From NCBI GenBank assembly GCA_028277485.1, contig JANQGE010000028.1, forward strand, positions 1 through 64,000: 64,000 bases of DNA, given 5' to 3'. How positions within the stretch are numbered: position 1 is the stretch's first letter; each line of letters starts with the position of its first letter. Positions 26,839-35,656 of the stretch are shown here, one piece after another. Source of the stretch: Chlorobium sp. (GTDB lineage: Bacteria; Bacteroidota; Chlorobiia; Chlorobiales; Chlorobiaceae). Made by a program: the position numbers and the translations under genes. The notes under the pieces were generated by a model that saw nothing but the letters and a program-made list of their open reading frames with translations, was not told the DNA's origin and ran no database searches.

Positions 26839-28077
26839 TCACTTAGATGGCCCCTCTCGACTCAACATCCACAGGACATTTTTATCCAGAAATGCGTCAA
26901 CCGGAGCAGATTCAATGCCAAGCAAGAAGACAAGCAGAGGATACATATGCAGGTTGGAAAAAGGTTTTCCCCTGATATTTTTCCTGAATGCCGGACCGTA
27001 TGCATAGAAAATGGCGTGCATGTCTTTGTTGGACGGGACATAGCCATGCGTGCCCTGCATCATCGAACGGCCATGATCCCATTCAAGGCTCCATGCACTG
27101 TCCGCCACAGCAACAAGCGACATGATCCTGTCATGGTCGCCATAATGCAACGTTTCGGGAACCTCCCCCTTTTTCCACACCGAAAGATGCTCTACCGTGT
27201 CAAGAGCCGCAAACACCGAATCGAGCATTCCCTGCTTTGGCTCTATCATGTAAAACGGAGAAGATCCGCTATATCGCAGCACCATCTCTTCAGACAAGTA
27301 ATCCGTCAGAAACATGCGCTTGTCAGCAGACAGCTGGCCCATGCCATGATCGGACAGAATGATGACATTTATGCTGTCACGATTGGGCAACGCCCTTACC
27401 TTCCGGTTAAACTGCCCGACAAGGGAATCCAGAACAGCAATTTTATCCACAATGGCATCGCTCTCCGGACCAAACTTATGGCCCCAACTGTCCGGTTGAT
27501 GATAATACCACATGACAAGCCCTGGCCGCTCTTGTGCAGGCTTTGCCAACCAGGAGATAACGCTGTCCAACCGAACGGAAAACGGCACCCTCCCGTCATA
27601 GGGCTTCCAGATATCGGGATAGCGGCCATTGATGGCAACATCAGAACCAACCCAGAAAAAGTTCGCTGTTCTTACCCCCTGCTTTTGTGCCGTCTGCCAA
27701 ATAGGCTCCCCGCCATAATAGTCAGGGTCATTAACCGTCGAACGGTCGGAAAGACTGAAATATTCCTTCTTCCGCTCATCATAAAAACTGTTGGAAACCA
27801 GACCATGATGTTCAGGATAAAGCCCCGTTGCCATCGAATAATGGTTGGGAAACGTTTTCGAAGGGAACACCGGTTCCAGTGCTGCCCTCACCCCGACAGT
27901 TGCAATACTGTCAAGATGAGGGGTGGAAACTTTTTCCGGATAGTCATGCCTGAACCCGTCAAGCGAAAGCACGACCGTCACGTTACCGGCTGCCCGGCTT
28001 GTCTTCCTGTCCTGAAGTTCAGGAGTAATGCATCCGGAAAAGAGCAGCGTAATGGCGAAGAACAGCAGATATATCAT
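26839..28077 (-). CDS. Lipoprotein nucleotide pyrophosphatase/phosphodiesterase (ENPP-like)
   Basis: This member of the alkaline phosphatase superfamily is probably anchored by a lipid at LFSGC (C16) and acts in the periplasm or at the surface. The two-zinc site starts at LSLDGFRHDY. The nucleophilic Thr lies in FPSKTFPNHYSMATGLYPEHHG. Later metal ligands are in YYHQPDSWGHKFGP, LSDHGMG, and near the end in GTHGYVPSNKDMHAIFYAYGP. Length is 412 residues. It has a strong AAAGGAG and starts 15 bp after the TonB receptor gene, so they form an operon: surface receptor, then organic-phosphate cleavage. The substrate is not determined. Confidence 0.9.
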   Translation of the reverse strand: MIYLLFFAITLLFSGCITPELQDRKTSRAAGNVTVVLSLDGFRHDYPEKVSTPHLDSIATVGVRAALEPVFPSKTFPNHYSMATGLYPEHHGLVSNSFYDERKKEYFSLSDRSTVNDPDYYGGEPIWQTAQKQGVRTANFFWVGSDVAINGRYPDIWKPYDGRVPFSVRLDSVISWLAKPAQERPGLVMWYYHQPDSWGHKFGPESDAIVDKIAVLDSLVGQFNRKVRALPNRDSINVIILSDHGMGQLSADKRMFLTDYLSEEMVLRYSGSSPFYMIEPKQGMLDSVFAALDTVEHLSVWKKGEVPETLHYGDHDRIMSLVAVADSAWSLEWDHGRSMMQGTHGYVPSNKDMHAIFYAYGPAFRKNIRGKPFSNLHMYPLLVFLLGIESAPVDAFLDKNVLWMLSREGPSK

Positions 28078-28092
28078 TGTCGTATTTCTCCT

Positions 28093-30900
28093 TTAAAAGA
28101 TCAGTTCCACTCCAACATTCCATGTCCTTGGCAGCCCGAAAAACACTTCGGCATCGTCGGCATCATGGTCATCATCAAAACTGCTGTATTTGCTGTTATC
28201 AGTCGCATCCTGGATGTACACCTCATCGAACAGGTTGAAAACGTGGGCAAACAGTCTGATGTCGGCATTTTCCCATTTCAGGGGCAGTTTGTATGACGCA
28301 TGCAGGTCGAACACGCTGTATTCCGGTACTTTCCAGCTTTGCGGACGTTCTTCAGCCACCCCATCCCCGTTGGTGTCCTCAAGCTCTGTACGGCTGAACG
28401 GGTCCCACTTCGCATAGTGGTCAGCATAGTGACGCCACACCAGCTGCACCTGAAGCCCCTTGACCGGGAAAACCGTGCCGGCAAGAGCAAACTGGGTCTG
28501 CGGCGCATCCCCGACTTTCAGGTCCTTGACGTAGTAGGTATAAAAGGTTTCCGTTCCCGAAGCATAATCCTCGATGTAACTGCCGCTGATATCATCCGTA
28601 TATTCCCAGGCTCCAAACGACGCGGCACCGTCAATTCGGAACAGACGTGACGGCTGATAAGCCATCTCAAGTTCAAGACCGTAATAACGTGAATCAATTC
28701 CTTTGAGAAATACCAGGCCCTCACTTCCATCATCATTTCTGACATTGGTCGATTTCGACCGGTCTTTCCATGTGGTGTAGTAAACATTTCCCCTCAATGT
28801 CAGATCGCGCGAAGGCGTACGGTAGACCAGCCCGCCTTCATATGAAGTGAATTTTTCATTTTTAGGATCTTCGGCAAGCGAACCATCCCTGTCACTGATC
28901 ACCTGGTCAAAAATCGGAACCTTTGAAACATATCCGGCGTTGGCAAACACGTTGAGGTCTTCTGAAAGGTTGTAGTTCATGCCGCCTTTTACCTGGTACC
29001 CGTCTATATTGCCCGATTCAACAACCAGCTCGTCACCATCACTGTCCTCGATAAAATGGTTCGTATGCTTGTAGTTGATGGTGGACCATCCGCTCATGGC
29101 ATAGCCGGTAAAATCATCTTTCTTATACTCTGCCTGTCCATATACTCCAAACCAGTCCACGTTGTTGGTAAAATAATAATCGATTTTATCACCAAGTGTT
29201 TTACGATAGTCATTTTCGGTTGCATCAAAATCATTTCCGGTGAACCGGAAATAATCCCCGCCGAGCAGGTCTCTCACTTCGCGGAAGTGATCGATCTCGG
29301 CTGTCCTTATATCAATTCCTGCAACAAGATCAAGCTCCTCTGAAGGTTCGTAGTGCAACTTACTCAGAGCACCGATTGTCCATTGCTCGTTGACACTGTT
29401 GCGCAGAATACCGATGGATTCACCATCCTCTTTTTCTATGGCTTTCTTGTCGACATAGTAGGTACCTGCTCCGGCAGAGTTAACCGCAATAGTCCGGTTC
29501 CAGTCACGGTACCACGGAGACGGGCCATAATAATATTTCCAGTCATCGTCACCAAGCTCCCCATTGGCATCACGGGTGTACACCTTGCCATAGGTACCGG
29601 TGCCGCCACCCTTGCCGCCGGAATAGTACAGCGATGACAAGAGAAAGAGGTCGTCGGTAAACCGTGAATACCAGTTAAGATGCACAAGAGGCTTGTGATA
29701 GTAGTTCTCCCGCTCATTGATAAAACTGCTGTCATAGCGTTCATGATCCTCACCGTTCCAGTACTGCCTGCCTGTATACGATGAACTTACCGGCGACCAG
29801 TTCTGATTGAATCTGCGCCCGCGTTCCTGGAAATCATCGAATGCCGCAGGATCATAATCATCAAGGTCACGAGCATAATCATTGTCATACACGGCTATAT
29901 TTTGCTTATAAAGGTTCTGGCCGTGGCGTTGTGGCGCACCGAGAGCATACAATTCAAGACGGTTGCTCTCATTGATCATCCAGCTTGCTCCCAGATAATA
30001 GGCCCATGCATCCGTCCAGCTTTTATCAACATAACCGTCTCCTTCTTTGCGGACAACTCCGCCGCTCAGAGCGAATCTATCATCTATCAAGCCGGTATTG
30101 CCGATCACCGTTGTCTTCCATAAACCGTCATTCCCAAACTCCTGCTTGAGGCTCACACCCGGCTCCATTGCCGCGGGGTCAGTCAAAATGTTCATGGTGC
30201 CGCCTATCGAGGGGACAGCAAGGTTGACCGCACTCAATCCACGCTGCATCTGGATAGATGAGGCGAAATCACCCAGACCGTCCCAGTTCGACCAGTATAC
30301 CCAGCCGTTTTCCATATCATTGACCGGAATACCGTTGATCATTATCGCAACGTTTCTTTGATCGAAGCCCCGGACATTTATTCTTGCATCTCCGGCACCA
30401 CCTCCCTGCATGGTACTGTAAACACTGGGAGTTGTGTTCATCACGAGAGGAATGTCCCGTGAGCCAAGCTGGTCACGGATCTGTTTCTTATTGACTTGCG
30501 TAAAGGCCACCGGTGTTTCCCGTTCCCTGGCACGGTCGGCAATAACAACAATCTGAGAAGCAAGGATGTTCTGCGGAACCAAGGCAATATCAACATAGTT
30601 TCGCCCCGCTGCCTTAACCTCCACCAACACCTGAACCGTCTGATAGGTCAGATATGACGCTTCAAGCGTGTGCTTTCCCGCCTCAAGACCGGAAAGCGAA
30701 AAGTACCCATCAAGATCCGATTTCGTCCCTTCCGGTGTGCCCGCAACAACAATGGTAGCGTAAGGAAGCGGCTCACCTGTTTCCATGTCTGTAACCCTTC
30801 CCTGAATAACCTCCCCTGCATATACAGCATCAAAGCCAAACAAGGCAAGCATTGCCCGGAAGAGCAACAAAGTACCGAGGGTAAACAACTTTTTTGCCAT
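28093..30900 (-). CDS. TonB-dependent outer-membrane receptor
   Basis: This is a 22-strand beta-barrel transporter of 935 residues. A signal peptide (about 28 residues ending VYAGE) is followed by a carboxypeptidase-regulatory-like domain (GRVTDMETGEPLPYATIVVAGTPEG), common in the Bacteroidota/Chlorobiota receptors. Then come the plug (VAFTQVNKKQIRDQLGSRDIPLVMNTTPSVY, INVRGFDQRNVAIMINGIPVNDMENG) and the barrel, ending in the aromatic RTWNVGVELIF. The start at 30900 is set by the signal peptide. It is the first gene of a two-gene operon with the ENPP-like lipoprotein, so a phosphate- or nucleotide-bearing ligand is an inference. Confidence 0.93.
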   Translation of the reverse strand: MAKKLFTLGTLLLFRAMLALFGFDAVYAGEVIQGRVTDMETGEPLPYATIVVAGTPEGTKSDLDGYFSLSGLEAGKHTLEASYLTYQTVQVLVEVKAAGRNYVDIALVPQNILASQIVVIADRARERETPVAFTQVNKKQIRDQLGSRDIPLVMNTTPSVYSTMQGGGAGDARINVRGFDQRNVAIMINGIPVNDMENGWVYWSNWDGLGDFASSIQMQRGLSAVNLAVPSIGGTMNILTDPAAMEPGVSLKQEFGNDGLWKTTVIGNTGLIDDRFALSGGVVRKEGDGYVDKSWTDAWAYYLGASWMINESNRLELYALGAPQRHGQNLYKQNIAVYDNDYARDLDDYDPAAFDDFQERGRRFNQNWSPVSSSYTGRQYWNGEDHERYDSSFINERENYYHKPLVHLNWYSRFTDDLFLLSSLYYSGGKGGGTGTYGKVYTRDANGELGDDDWKYYYGPSPWYRDWNRTIAVNSAGAGTYYVDKKAIEKEDGESIGILRNSVNEQWTIGALSKLHYEPSEELDLVAGIDIRTAEIDHFREVRDLLGGDYFRFTGNDFDATENDYRKTLGDKIDYYFTNNVDWFGVYGQAEYKKDDFTGYAMSGWSTINYKHTNHFIEDSDGDELVVESGNIDGYQVKGGMNYNLSEDLNVFANAGYVSKVPIFDQVISDRDGSLAEDPKNEKFTSYEGGLVYRTPSRDLTLRGNVYYTTWKDRSKSTNVRNDDGSEGLVFLKGIDSRYYGLELEMAYQPSRLFRIDGAASFGAWEYTDDISGSYIEDYASGTETFYTYYVKDLKVGDAPQTQFALAGTVFPVKGLQVQLVWRHYADHYAKWDPFSRTELEDTNGDGVAEERPQSWKVPEYSVFDLHASYKLPLKWENADIRLFAHVFNLFDEVYIQDATDNSKYSSFDDDHDADDAEVFFGLPRTWNVGVELIF

Positions 30901-31036
30901 GATGATCAGTATTTGTTTGCTAAAAAAATCAGTATGAATTTCAACACTCAATAATAACCGCCATCACATTCTCCTTTATTACGGTGCTGTCAAATCTCTG
31001 TGAACGATTCCCAACATTACCGGGAAACCGCCGAAA

Positions 31037-31320
31037 GGGAATCAGTTGGCAGTAGGCAGTGGGTGTTGGGTGTTGGGTGTTGGGTGTTGGGTGTTGGGTG
31101 TTGGGTGTTGGGTGGGAAGATAATCGGAAATCGGGGTCGGGATCGGGTTTCGGGGTCGAAAAGGAATCAGTCTGCAGTCTTCACAGTTGGCAGTAGGCAA
31201 AAGAGAAGTGACAGTAACAAATGACGAGCCAAAAAGGGGAAAATTGGCAGTTGGCAAGGGGAAAAGAAAAGATCGATTTCCGATTACCGATACCGATCCC
31301 GACAGCGAACCCCGATGGAG
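31037..31320. repeat. Heptad-mosaic repeat, block 4
   Basis: The modules in order are GGGAATCAGTTGGCAGTAGG, the TGTTGGG array, GGAAATCGGGGTCGGGATCG, CAGTTGGCAGTAGGCAAAAG, TGACAGTAACAAATGACGAG, and an ATCGATTTCCGATTACCGAT-type module. It fills most of the gap between the TonB receptor and ribH. No gene is seen. Confidence 0.85.
31064..31112 (+). repeat. Seven perfect tandem copies of TGTTGGG
   Basis: Positions 31064-31112 are seven uninterrupted copies of the heptamer TGTTGGG, preceded by GGG. Exact copies indicate recent slippage. This is the only perfect array in the mosaic family in this window, and a candidate variable-number locus. Confidence 0.95.
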
Positions 31321-31350
31321 AAATCGTTTGGTTATGCTATTTTTCAAATA

Positions 31351-31466
31351 AGGGCACCGCTATAAAATTCCCATGAGCGGTTCAAGTGTAAGGTGAACAG
31401 GGCGCAGAAACCCCTTTCTATCCGGCCAATGAAGTAATCAGGGCACGCAACAAATTGAGGTGCCCT
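31351..31466. repeat. Palindromic GGCACCTCT element, copy 3
   Basis: AGGGCACCGCTATAAAATTC at the left and AATTGAGGTGCCCT at the right enclose the medium-length body (ATGAGCGGTTCAAGTGTAAG, CGCAGAAACCC, CAATGAAGTAATCAGGGCAC). It ends seven bases before the ribH stop codon region, so it could terminate ribH transcription. Confidence 0.85.
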
Positions 31467-31472
31467 CAACAG

Positions 31473-31940
31473 CTACACCTGCCGGTAGAGATTCACCACC
31501 TCAATGGCGGCAAGGGCTGCATCGAAACCCTTGTTGCCGGCTTTTGTTCCGGCCCGTTCAATCGCCTGCTCAAGGTTGTCGGTGGTGAGCACACCAAAGG
31601 TGATAGGAATCATGGTTTCAAGGCTTGCCTGGGCAATGCCTTTTGTCGCTTCGGCTGCAATGACATCGAAATGCGAGGTGGCTCCCCTGATAACCGCGCC
31701 AAGGGTTATCACGGCGTCGTAGCGGCCCGATAGGGCGGCTTTTTTAGCTACGGCCGGAAGTTCGAATGCCCCCGGACATTTATAGACTTCTACATTCTCC
31801 TCGGCTCCCCCGTGACGAAGAATGCAGTCAACGGCACCTTCGACAAGTTTCTGGCCGATAAAGTCATTAAACCGGGAAACCACCAGTGCAAACTTCATGT
31901 TTTTCGCATCAAGCGCACCCTCTATCGTTTTGATAGCCAT
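31473..31940 (-). CDS. ribH: 6,7-dimethyl-8-ribityllumazine synthase
   Basis: This is the penultimate enzyme of riboflavin synthesis. The 155-residue protein has the family segments FALVVSRFNDFI, CPGAFELPAVAKKAA, VITLGAVIRGATSHFD, and TFGVLTTDNLEQAIERAG with the catalytic His region. It starts at MAIKTIEGAL, where homologues start; the Shine-Dalgarno is poor. It lies 29 bp after gmhA on the same strand, so cotranscription is possible although the pathways differ. Other rib genes are not in the window. Confidence 0.96.
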   Translation of the reverse strand: MAIKTIEGALDAKNMKFALVVSRFNDFIGQKLVEGAVDCILRHGGAEENVEVYKCPGAFELPAVAKKAALSGRYDAVITLGAVIRGATSHFDVIAAEATKGIAQASLETMIPITFGVLTTDNLEQAIERAGTKAGNKGFDAALAAIEVVNLYRQV

Positions 31941-31969
31941 AAGCAATAAGTTTATCGATTAGAAAGTTG

Positions 31970-32581
31970 TCAATCGCAATACCCCATGATCCGTTCGATA
32001 CAGTCGATAATAATGTGCCCTGCGGCAATATGACATTCCTGCACACGGTCCGCTGCTTCCGAATACGGCACGACAACTGAAAGATCGGAAACCTTCCTGA
32101 TGGCTCCGCCATCGCCGCCGAGCAAGGCAAGAGTGTGAAGCCCAAATGAACGACCTTGCTGAAGTGCATTATAGACGCTCATGCTGTTGCCGCTGGTTGA
32201 GATCCCGAGGATTACATCTCCCTTTCTGCCGTAAGCTTCCACCAGCCGTGCAAAAACCTGATCGTACCCCAGATCATTAGCACCCGCCGTAAGGGCGGAA
32301 GTATCCGCCGAAAGCGCGATCGCCGGCAGAGCTTCTCTCGGCACGCTGCTCCTGTAGCGAATGGTAAGCTCGGTGGCAAGATGTTGCGCATCGGAAGCGC
32401 TACCGCCGTTGCCGCAAATCAGCAGCTTTCCTCCTGCTTCGAAAGAACGGGCAATAACACGGGCCATGGACACAATTTCAGCGCTTTGCGTTTCGGCAAC
32501 CTGCTGTTTGAGCCGGGCACTGAACTGCATGGCCGCACGTACATGGCCCTCCATTTTATTATCCGGTGTTTCGTCCCTCAT
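31970..32581 (-). CDS. gmhA: Phosphoheptose isomerase
   Basis: It isomerises sedoheptulose 7-phosphate to D-glycero-D-manno-heptose 7-phosphate for LPS inner core. The SIS-domain protein of 203 residues carries LICGNGGSASDAQHLATEL, GNSMSVYNALQQGRSFGLHTLALLGGDGG, and the C-terminal QECHIAAGHIIIDCIER with zinc-ligand His and Cys. The family start is intact. It is the first gene of gmhA-ribH, with a repeat-rich gap upstream. Confidence 0.95.
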   Translation of the reverse strand: MRDETPDNKMEGHVRAAMQFSARLKQQVAETQSAEIVSMARVIARSFEAGGKLLICGNGGSASDAQHLATELTIRYRSSVPREALPAIALSADTSALTAGANDLGYDQVFARLVEAYGRKGDVILGISTSGNSMSVYNALQQGRSFGLHTLALLGGDGGAIRKVSDLSVVVPYSEAADRVQECHIAAGHIIIDCIERIMGYCD

Positions 32582-32659
32582 GTTAATCTTTTCAACACTG
32601 GGAAAATGCTTACCGGATGATAATATAGTAAAACCTGTACAAACAGGTACTCACCTGCT

Positions 32660-32985
32660 TGCTATCTCACGACTGCCTACTGATTCCTTCTCGACCCCGA
32701 TTTTTAAAAGTAACAAGTGACCGGTGACGAGTGACAAGTTAGTTTAAAGCACTTGTCATTGTTTCTCGTCACTTGTCACTGCGCGCCAGCGCCCCGCCGT
32801 CGCTATCGGTATCGGGAATCGACTCATTGCCTATTGCAAACTGCCGACGGACTCCCTTTCGAACCCGAAACCCGATACCGACCCCGATTTCCGATTAAGT
32901 TTCTCCCGCCTAACACTTAGCACATAGCACCTAACACCTTCCCCTTTTTTGACTTTTGAATTTTGACTTGTCACTGGTTACTACC
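32660..32985. repeat. Heptad-mosaic repeat, block 5
   Basis: It fills most of the 461-bp gap between gmhA and the universal stress protein. The order is CTGCCTACTGATTCC, AAGTAACAAGTGACCGGTGA, inverted TCACTTG units, a GCCGTCGCTATCGGTATCGG module, CATTGCCTATTGCAAACTGC, CCCGAAACCCGATACCGACC, CTAACACTTAGCACATAGCA, TTTTGACTTTTGAATTTTGA, and TTGTCACTGGTTACT. This matches the reverse complement of block 2 in module order. Confidence 0.85.
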
Positions 32986-33042
32986 ATATAGGCTGCATTT
33001 TCTTACTATTAAAGAAAACGCATTAATCAAGCTGAGCATATC

Positions 33043-33912
33043 ATGAAAAAGATCCTTGTTCCGACAGATTTCTCCGATCCGGCTTTGTATGCTTTCGAGG
33101 TAGCTGCAAGCATCGCACGCAAAAGCGGCGCCGAACTGCACCTGTACCATGTCATAGAAGTTCCTGACTACCCGGAAATCACTGATATCATTGCATACCG
33201 GGCATTGGGCAGCACAAACGTCCTTGAAGAAATTGAAAAAAAGCTTGCCCGAACTGCCGAACATAACCAGTGCAGCGACATCGAGGTCACTTACTCGGTC
33301 GATTTCGACACGCCATACGAAAAAATATCCCGGAAAGCCGGCGATGAACAGTTCGACCTTGTAGTTATCGGTTCTCACGGCAGACAGGGAATCGACAGAA
33401 TTCTTGTTGGCTCCACAGCTGAAAAGGTGATTCAGCATGCCCCTTGTCTTGTGCTCACTGTCAAGGAACCGGTATCCTATTTTTCACCTTCCAGTATTGT
33501 GCTCGGGTCCAATTTCTATGGTGAAATAGCGCATGGATTCGCTGCTTTGCAGGAGTTCGCCGCTCTCTACAACGCCACGCTGCACTTGCTCAAGGTCAAC
33601 ACGAGGTCGCATTTTGAAACTTCCAGGTACAGCAGGCAGCTGATGGAAAGCTTTGCCGAGGAACAGAAGCTCAGCAACTATACCATAAACATCTATAATG
33701 ACGACAGCGAAGAGGACGGAATCCTGCATTTTGCCCGCGACATGCATGCTGACCTTATCTGCGTGCCGACACATGGAAGAACAGGCCTTTCCCACCTTAT
33801 CAGCGGAAGCATTGCTGAAAGTGTGTCAGAACATGCCTACCGCCCGGTTTTGACGTACAAGATCAAACCGGTAAAGATCGAATACGGGGTTATCGGACCT
33901 TTCCGTAAATAA
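33043..33912 (+). CDS. Tandem universal stress protein (UspA family)
   Basis: The 289 residues form two Usp domains. Domain 1 starts MKKILVPTDFSDPALYAFEVAASIA and ends with the ATP-site segment GSHGRQGIDRILVGSTAEKVI. Domain 2 ends with THGRTGLSHLISGSIAESVSEHAYRPVL, where the GxxGxS pattern is weaker. It is probably a cytoplasmic nucleotide-binding stress protein. It is monocistronic and follows a repeat-rich gap. Confidence 0.92.
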   Translation: MKKILVPTDFSDPALYAFEVAASIARKSGAELHLYHVIEVPDYPEITDIIAYRALGSTNVLEEIEKKLARTAEHNQCSDIEVTYSVDFDTPYEKISRKAGDEQFDLVVIGSHGRQGIDRILVGSTAEKVIQHAPCLVLTVKEPVSYFSPSSIVLGSNFYGEIAHGFAALQEFAALYNATLHLLKVNTRSHFETSRYSRQLMESFAEEQKLSNYTINIYNDDSEEDGILHFARDMHADLICVPTHGRTGLSHLISGSIAESVSEHAYRPVLTYKIKPVKIEYGVIGPFRK

Positions 33913-33921
33913 CAGAAGACC

Positions 33922-34017
33922 TCAGCTAAGCGGTTTGCCGCACTTCTTACAGAATTCCGCATCGTCGTCGTGGCCGACGGTTTTGCAGCTTTTGCTTGCG
34001 CGTTTTCGATGGGTCAT
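33922..34017 (-). CDS. Candidate 31-residue zinc-ribbon microprotein
   Basis: A short frame encodes a very basic N-terminus (THRKRASKS), then CKTVGHDDDAEFCKKCGKP. Cys11, His16, Cys23 and Cys26 could hold one zinc (C-x4-H, C-x2-C). It sits in the gap between the convergent universal stress gene and hemE, on the hemE strand, after the hemE terminator. No Shine-Dalgarno is obvious. Cys and His placement and the basic/acidic patterning argue for a real product, but 32 codons can arise by chance. Confidence 0.4.
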   Translation of the reverse strand: MTHRKRASKSCKTVGHDDDAEFCKKCGKPLS

Positions 34018-34045
34018 GGCGATATTATGGGCACGCGCGGGAAAC

Positions 34046-34088
34046 AAAAAGAGGCTCTCTCATAAGTCAATTATGAGGCGGCCTCTTT
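34046..34088 (-). terminator. Rho-independent terminator after hemE
   Basis: The interrupted stem pairs GAGGC (34051-34055) with GCCTC (34081-34085), and CTCATAA (34059-34065) with TTATGAG (34071-34077). It is followed on the minus strand by five T. It lies about 50 bp after the hemE stop. Confidence 0.8.
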
Positions 34089-34134
34089 GAGAGAAAAAGA
34101 CCTGTCTGCTGTCCAGGCAGGAAACCGGAAAAGA

Positions 34135-35190
34135 TCAGTGGTACTTGGTGCTCTCCTCTTTAACGAAGTCAACCAGGCATTTGAGATTTTCCGGATCGAC
34201 ATCAGGAAGGATACCATGGCCGAGGTTGAAGACATGACCCGAGCTTTCAGTATGCTTGCCGAAATGTTCAAGGATTTTTGCTGCTTCAGCCCTGATCTTA
34301 TCGTGTGTACCGTAAAGCACCGTCGGATCCATGTTACCCTGCAGAGCCACGCGGTCTTTAAGCTCGGCACGAGCTTTTGCAATGTCCATGTTCCACCCGA
34401 GTCCCATGGCGTCACAGCCGGTATCGGCGATATCGGAAAGAATAGTGTTGCAGTCCTTGGAGAAAACAATCACTGGCGTGCCTGGGTATTTGGTCTTAAC
34501 CGCTTGCACGCTCTCCTTGATATACGGAAGCGCAAACTCGCGGTAGTCATCTTCGGAAAGGGCGCTTGCCCATGAATCAAAAATCTGTACAGCGTCGGCA
34601 CCTGCCTCTATCTGCATCAGGAGATACTCGGTAATAACCCTTGAAATCTTGCTGAGCAGCATGTGCGCCATTTTAGGCTCACGGTACATCATTTTCTTGG
34701 CAAATGCATAGTTCTTCGAACCCCCGCCTTCTACCGCATAGGTAAACAGTGTCCATGCCGCACCGGAAAACCCTATCAGCGGAACCCTATTGCCCAGCTC
34801 TTTCTTGGTAAGGCGGATGGCGTCCAGAACATAACCCAGCTTCTCATTGATATCGGGTATGATCAGGCGATCGATATCCACCTGAGAGCGGATAGGAGGA
34901 GTGAGCCTTATACCTTTGGACTCAATAATCTCGACACTCATACCCATGGCTTCGTTGATAACAAGGATATCCGAAAAAATAATGGCTGCGTCCACTCCAA
35001 TGATATCAACCGGCTGGATGGTAACTTCCGTTGCAAGTTCAGGGGTTTTGCACAGTGTCAGGAAATCGGTTTTTTCCCTGACTGCACGATACTCCGGCAA
35101 ATAACGCCCCGCCTGACGCATCACCCAGATTGGCGTTCTCGGTACCGGCTGCCGCTTCAACGCCCGAAGAAAAAGATCATTTTTGAGCAT
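34135..35190 (-). CDS. hemE: Uroporphyrinogen decarboxylase
   Basis: It decarboxylates uroporphyrinogen III to coproporphyrinogen III, upstream of both haem and bacteriochlorophyll, so flux through it is large in this organism. The 351-residue protein has the N-terminal signature PIWVMRQAGRYLPEYR, GFSGAAWTLFTYAVEGGGS, and C-terminal FNLGHGILPDVDPENL. The start is ATG at 35190 (MLKND); a TTG three codons upstream is less likely. It is monocistronic with its own terminator. Confidence 0.97.
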   Translation of the reverse strand: MLKNDLFLRALKRQPVPRTPIWVMRQAGRYLPEYRAVREKTDFLTLCKTPELATEVTIQPVDIIGVDAAIIFSDILVINEAMGMSVEIIESKGIRLTPPIRSQVDIDRLIIPDINEKLGYVLDAIRLTKKELGNRVPLIGFSGAAWTLFTYAVEGGGSKNYAFAKKMMYREPKMAHMLLSKISRVITEYLLMQIEAGADAVQIFDSWASALSEDDYREFALPYIKESVQAVKTKYPGTPVIVFSKDCNTILSDIADTGCDAMGLGWNMDIAKARAELKDRVALQGNMDPTVLYGTHDKIRAEAAKILEHFGKHTESSGHVFNLGHGILPDVDPENLKCLVDFVKEESTKYH

Positions 35191-35304
35191 GCATTGCAAT
35201 GTTTATAGAAGTTATGAAAAACGCTGCTCACCTGCCTTCATGTTCCCCCTCCGGGTGAGAGCAACCAAAGAAAGTGCTAAGCTACGCTTTTTTGCACGTT
35301 TTTT

Positions 35305-35519
35305 AAAACAACCAGTAACCGGTAGTGACAAGTAAACAGTGACGAGAGGGAACCAGTCGGCAGTAAGGAAGGAAATAATCGGAAATCGGGGTCGGTATCG
35401 GGTTTCGGGGTCGAAAACGCAGTGACAAGAAACAAGTGACGAGTGACGAGAGGGGAACCAGTAGGAAAGGGCGGCTTTAAACTAACTTGTTACTCGTCAC
35501 CGGTCACTTGTCACTTTAA
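35305..35519. repeat. Heptad-mosaic repeat, block 6
   Basis: CAACCAGTAACCGGTAGTGA, TGACGAGAGGGAACCAGTCG, GGAAATCGGGGTCGGTATCG, AAGAAACAAGTGACGAGTGA and inverted TTACTCGTCACCGGTCACTT modules fill the gap upstream of hemE. The block directly abuts palindromic element copy 4. Confidence 0.85.
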
Positions 35520-35520
35520 A

Positions 35521-35637
35521 GGGCACCTCTATTTATTGTCATGAGCGGTTCAAGTGCAAGGCGGACGGAGCGCAGAAACCCTCTCCTATCCGATCAACGA
35601 TGCAATTGAAGCGCGGAATAAATAAATAGAGGTGCCC
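35521..35637. repeat. Palindromic GGCACCTCT element, copy 4 (intact reference copy)
   Basis: This copy has perfect 17-bp terminal inverted repeats, GGGCACCTCTATTTATT (35521-35537) and AATAAATAGAGGTGCCC (35621-35637). Its 83-bp body has ATGAGCGGTTCAAGTGCAAG, GGACGGAGCGCAGAAACCC and ATCAACGATGCAATTGAAGC. TAAA stands on both flanks, a possible 4-bp target duplication, although AT-rich. It has no coding capacity. Confidence 0.92.
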
Positions 35638-35656
35638 TAAATTAACAGCAGTGCAT

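Noticed and set aside
26947..28296. A 449-codon open frame opposite the ENPP-like gene
   Set aside because: It is antisense to a protein with clear metal-site motifs and crosses the ENPP-TonB gene junction. It has no recognisable domain.
31042..31347. A 101-codon frame through the TGTTGGG array
   Set aside because: A perfect heptamer array is open in several frames at once; the product is pure repeat translation.
33961..34134. Possible tRNA or riboswitch in the gap before hemE
   Set aside because: The only strong fold is the terminator-like stem; no cloverleaf or known aptamer features are present.
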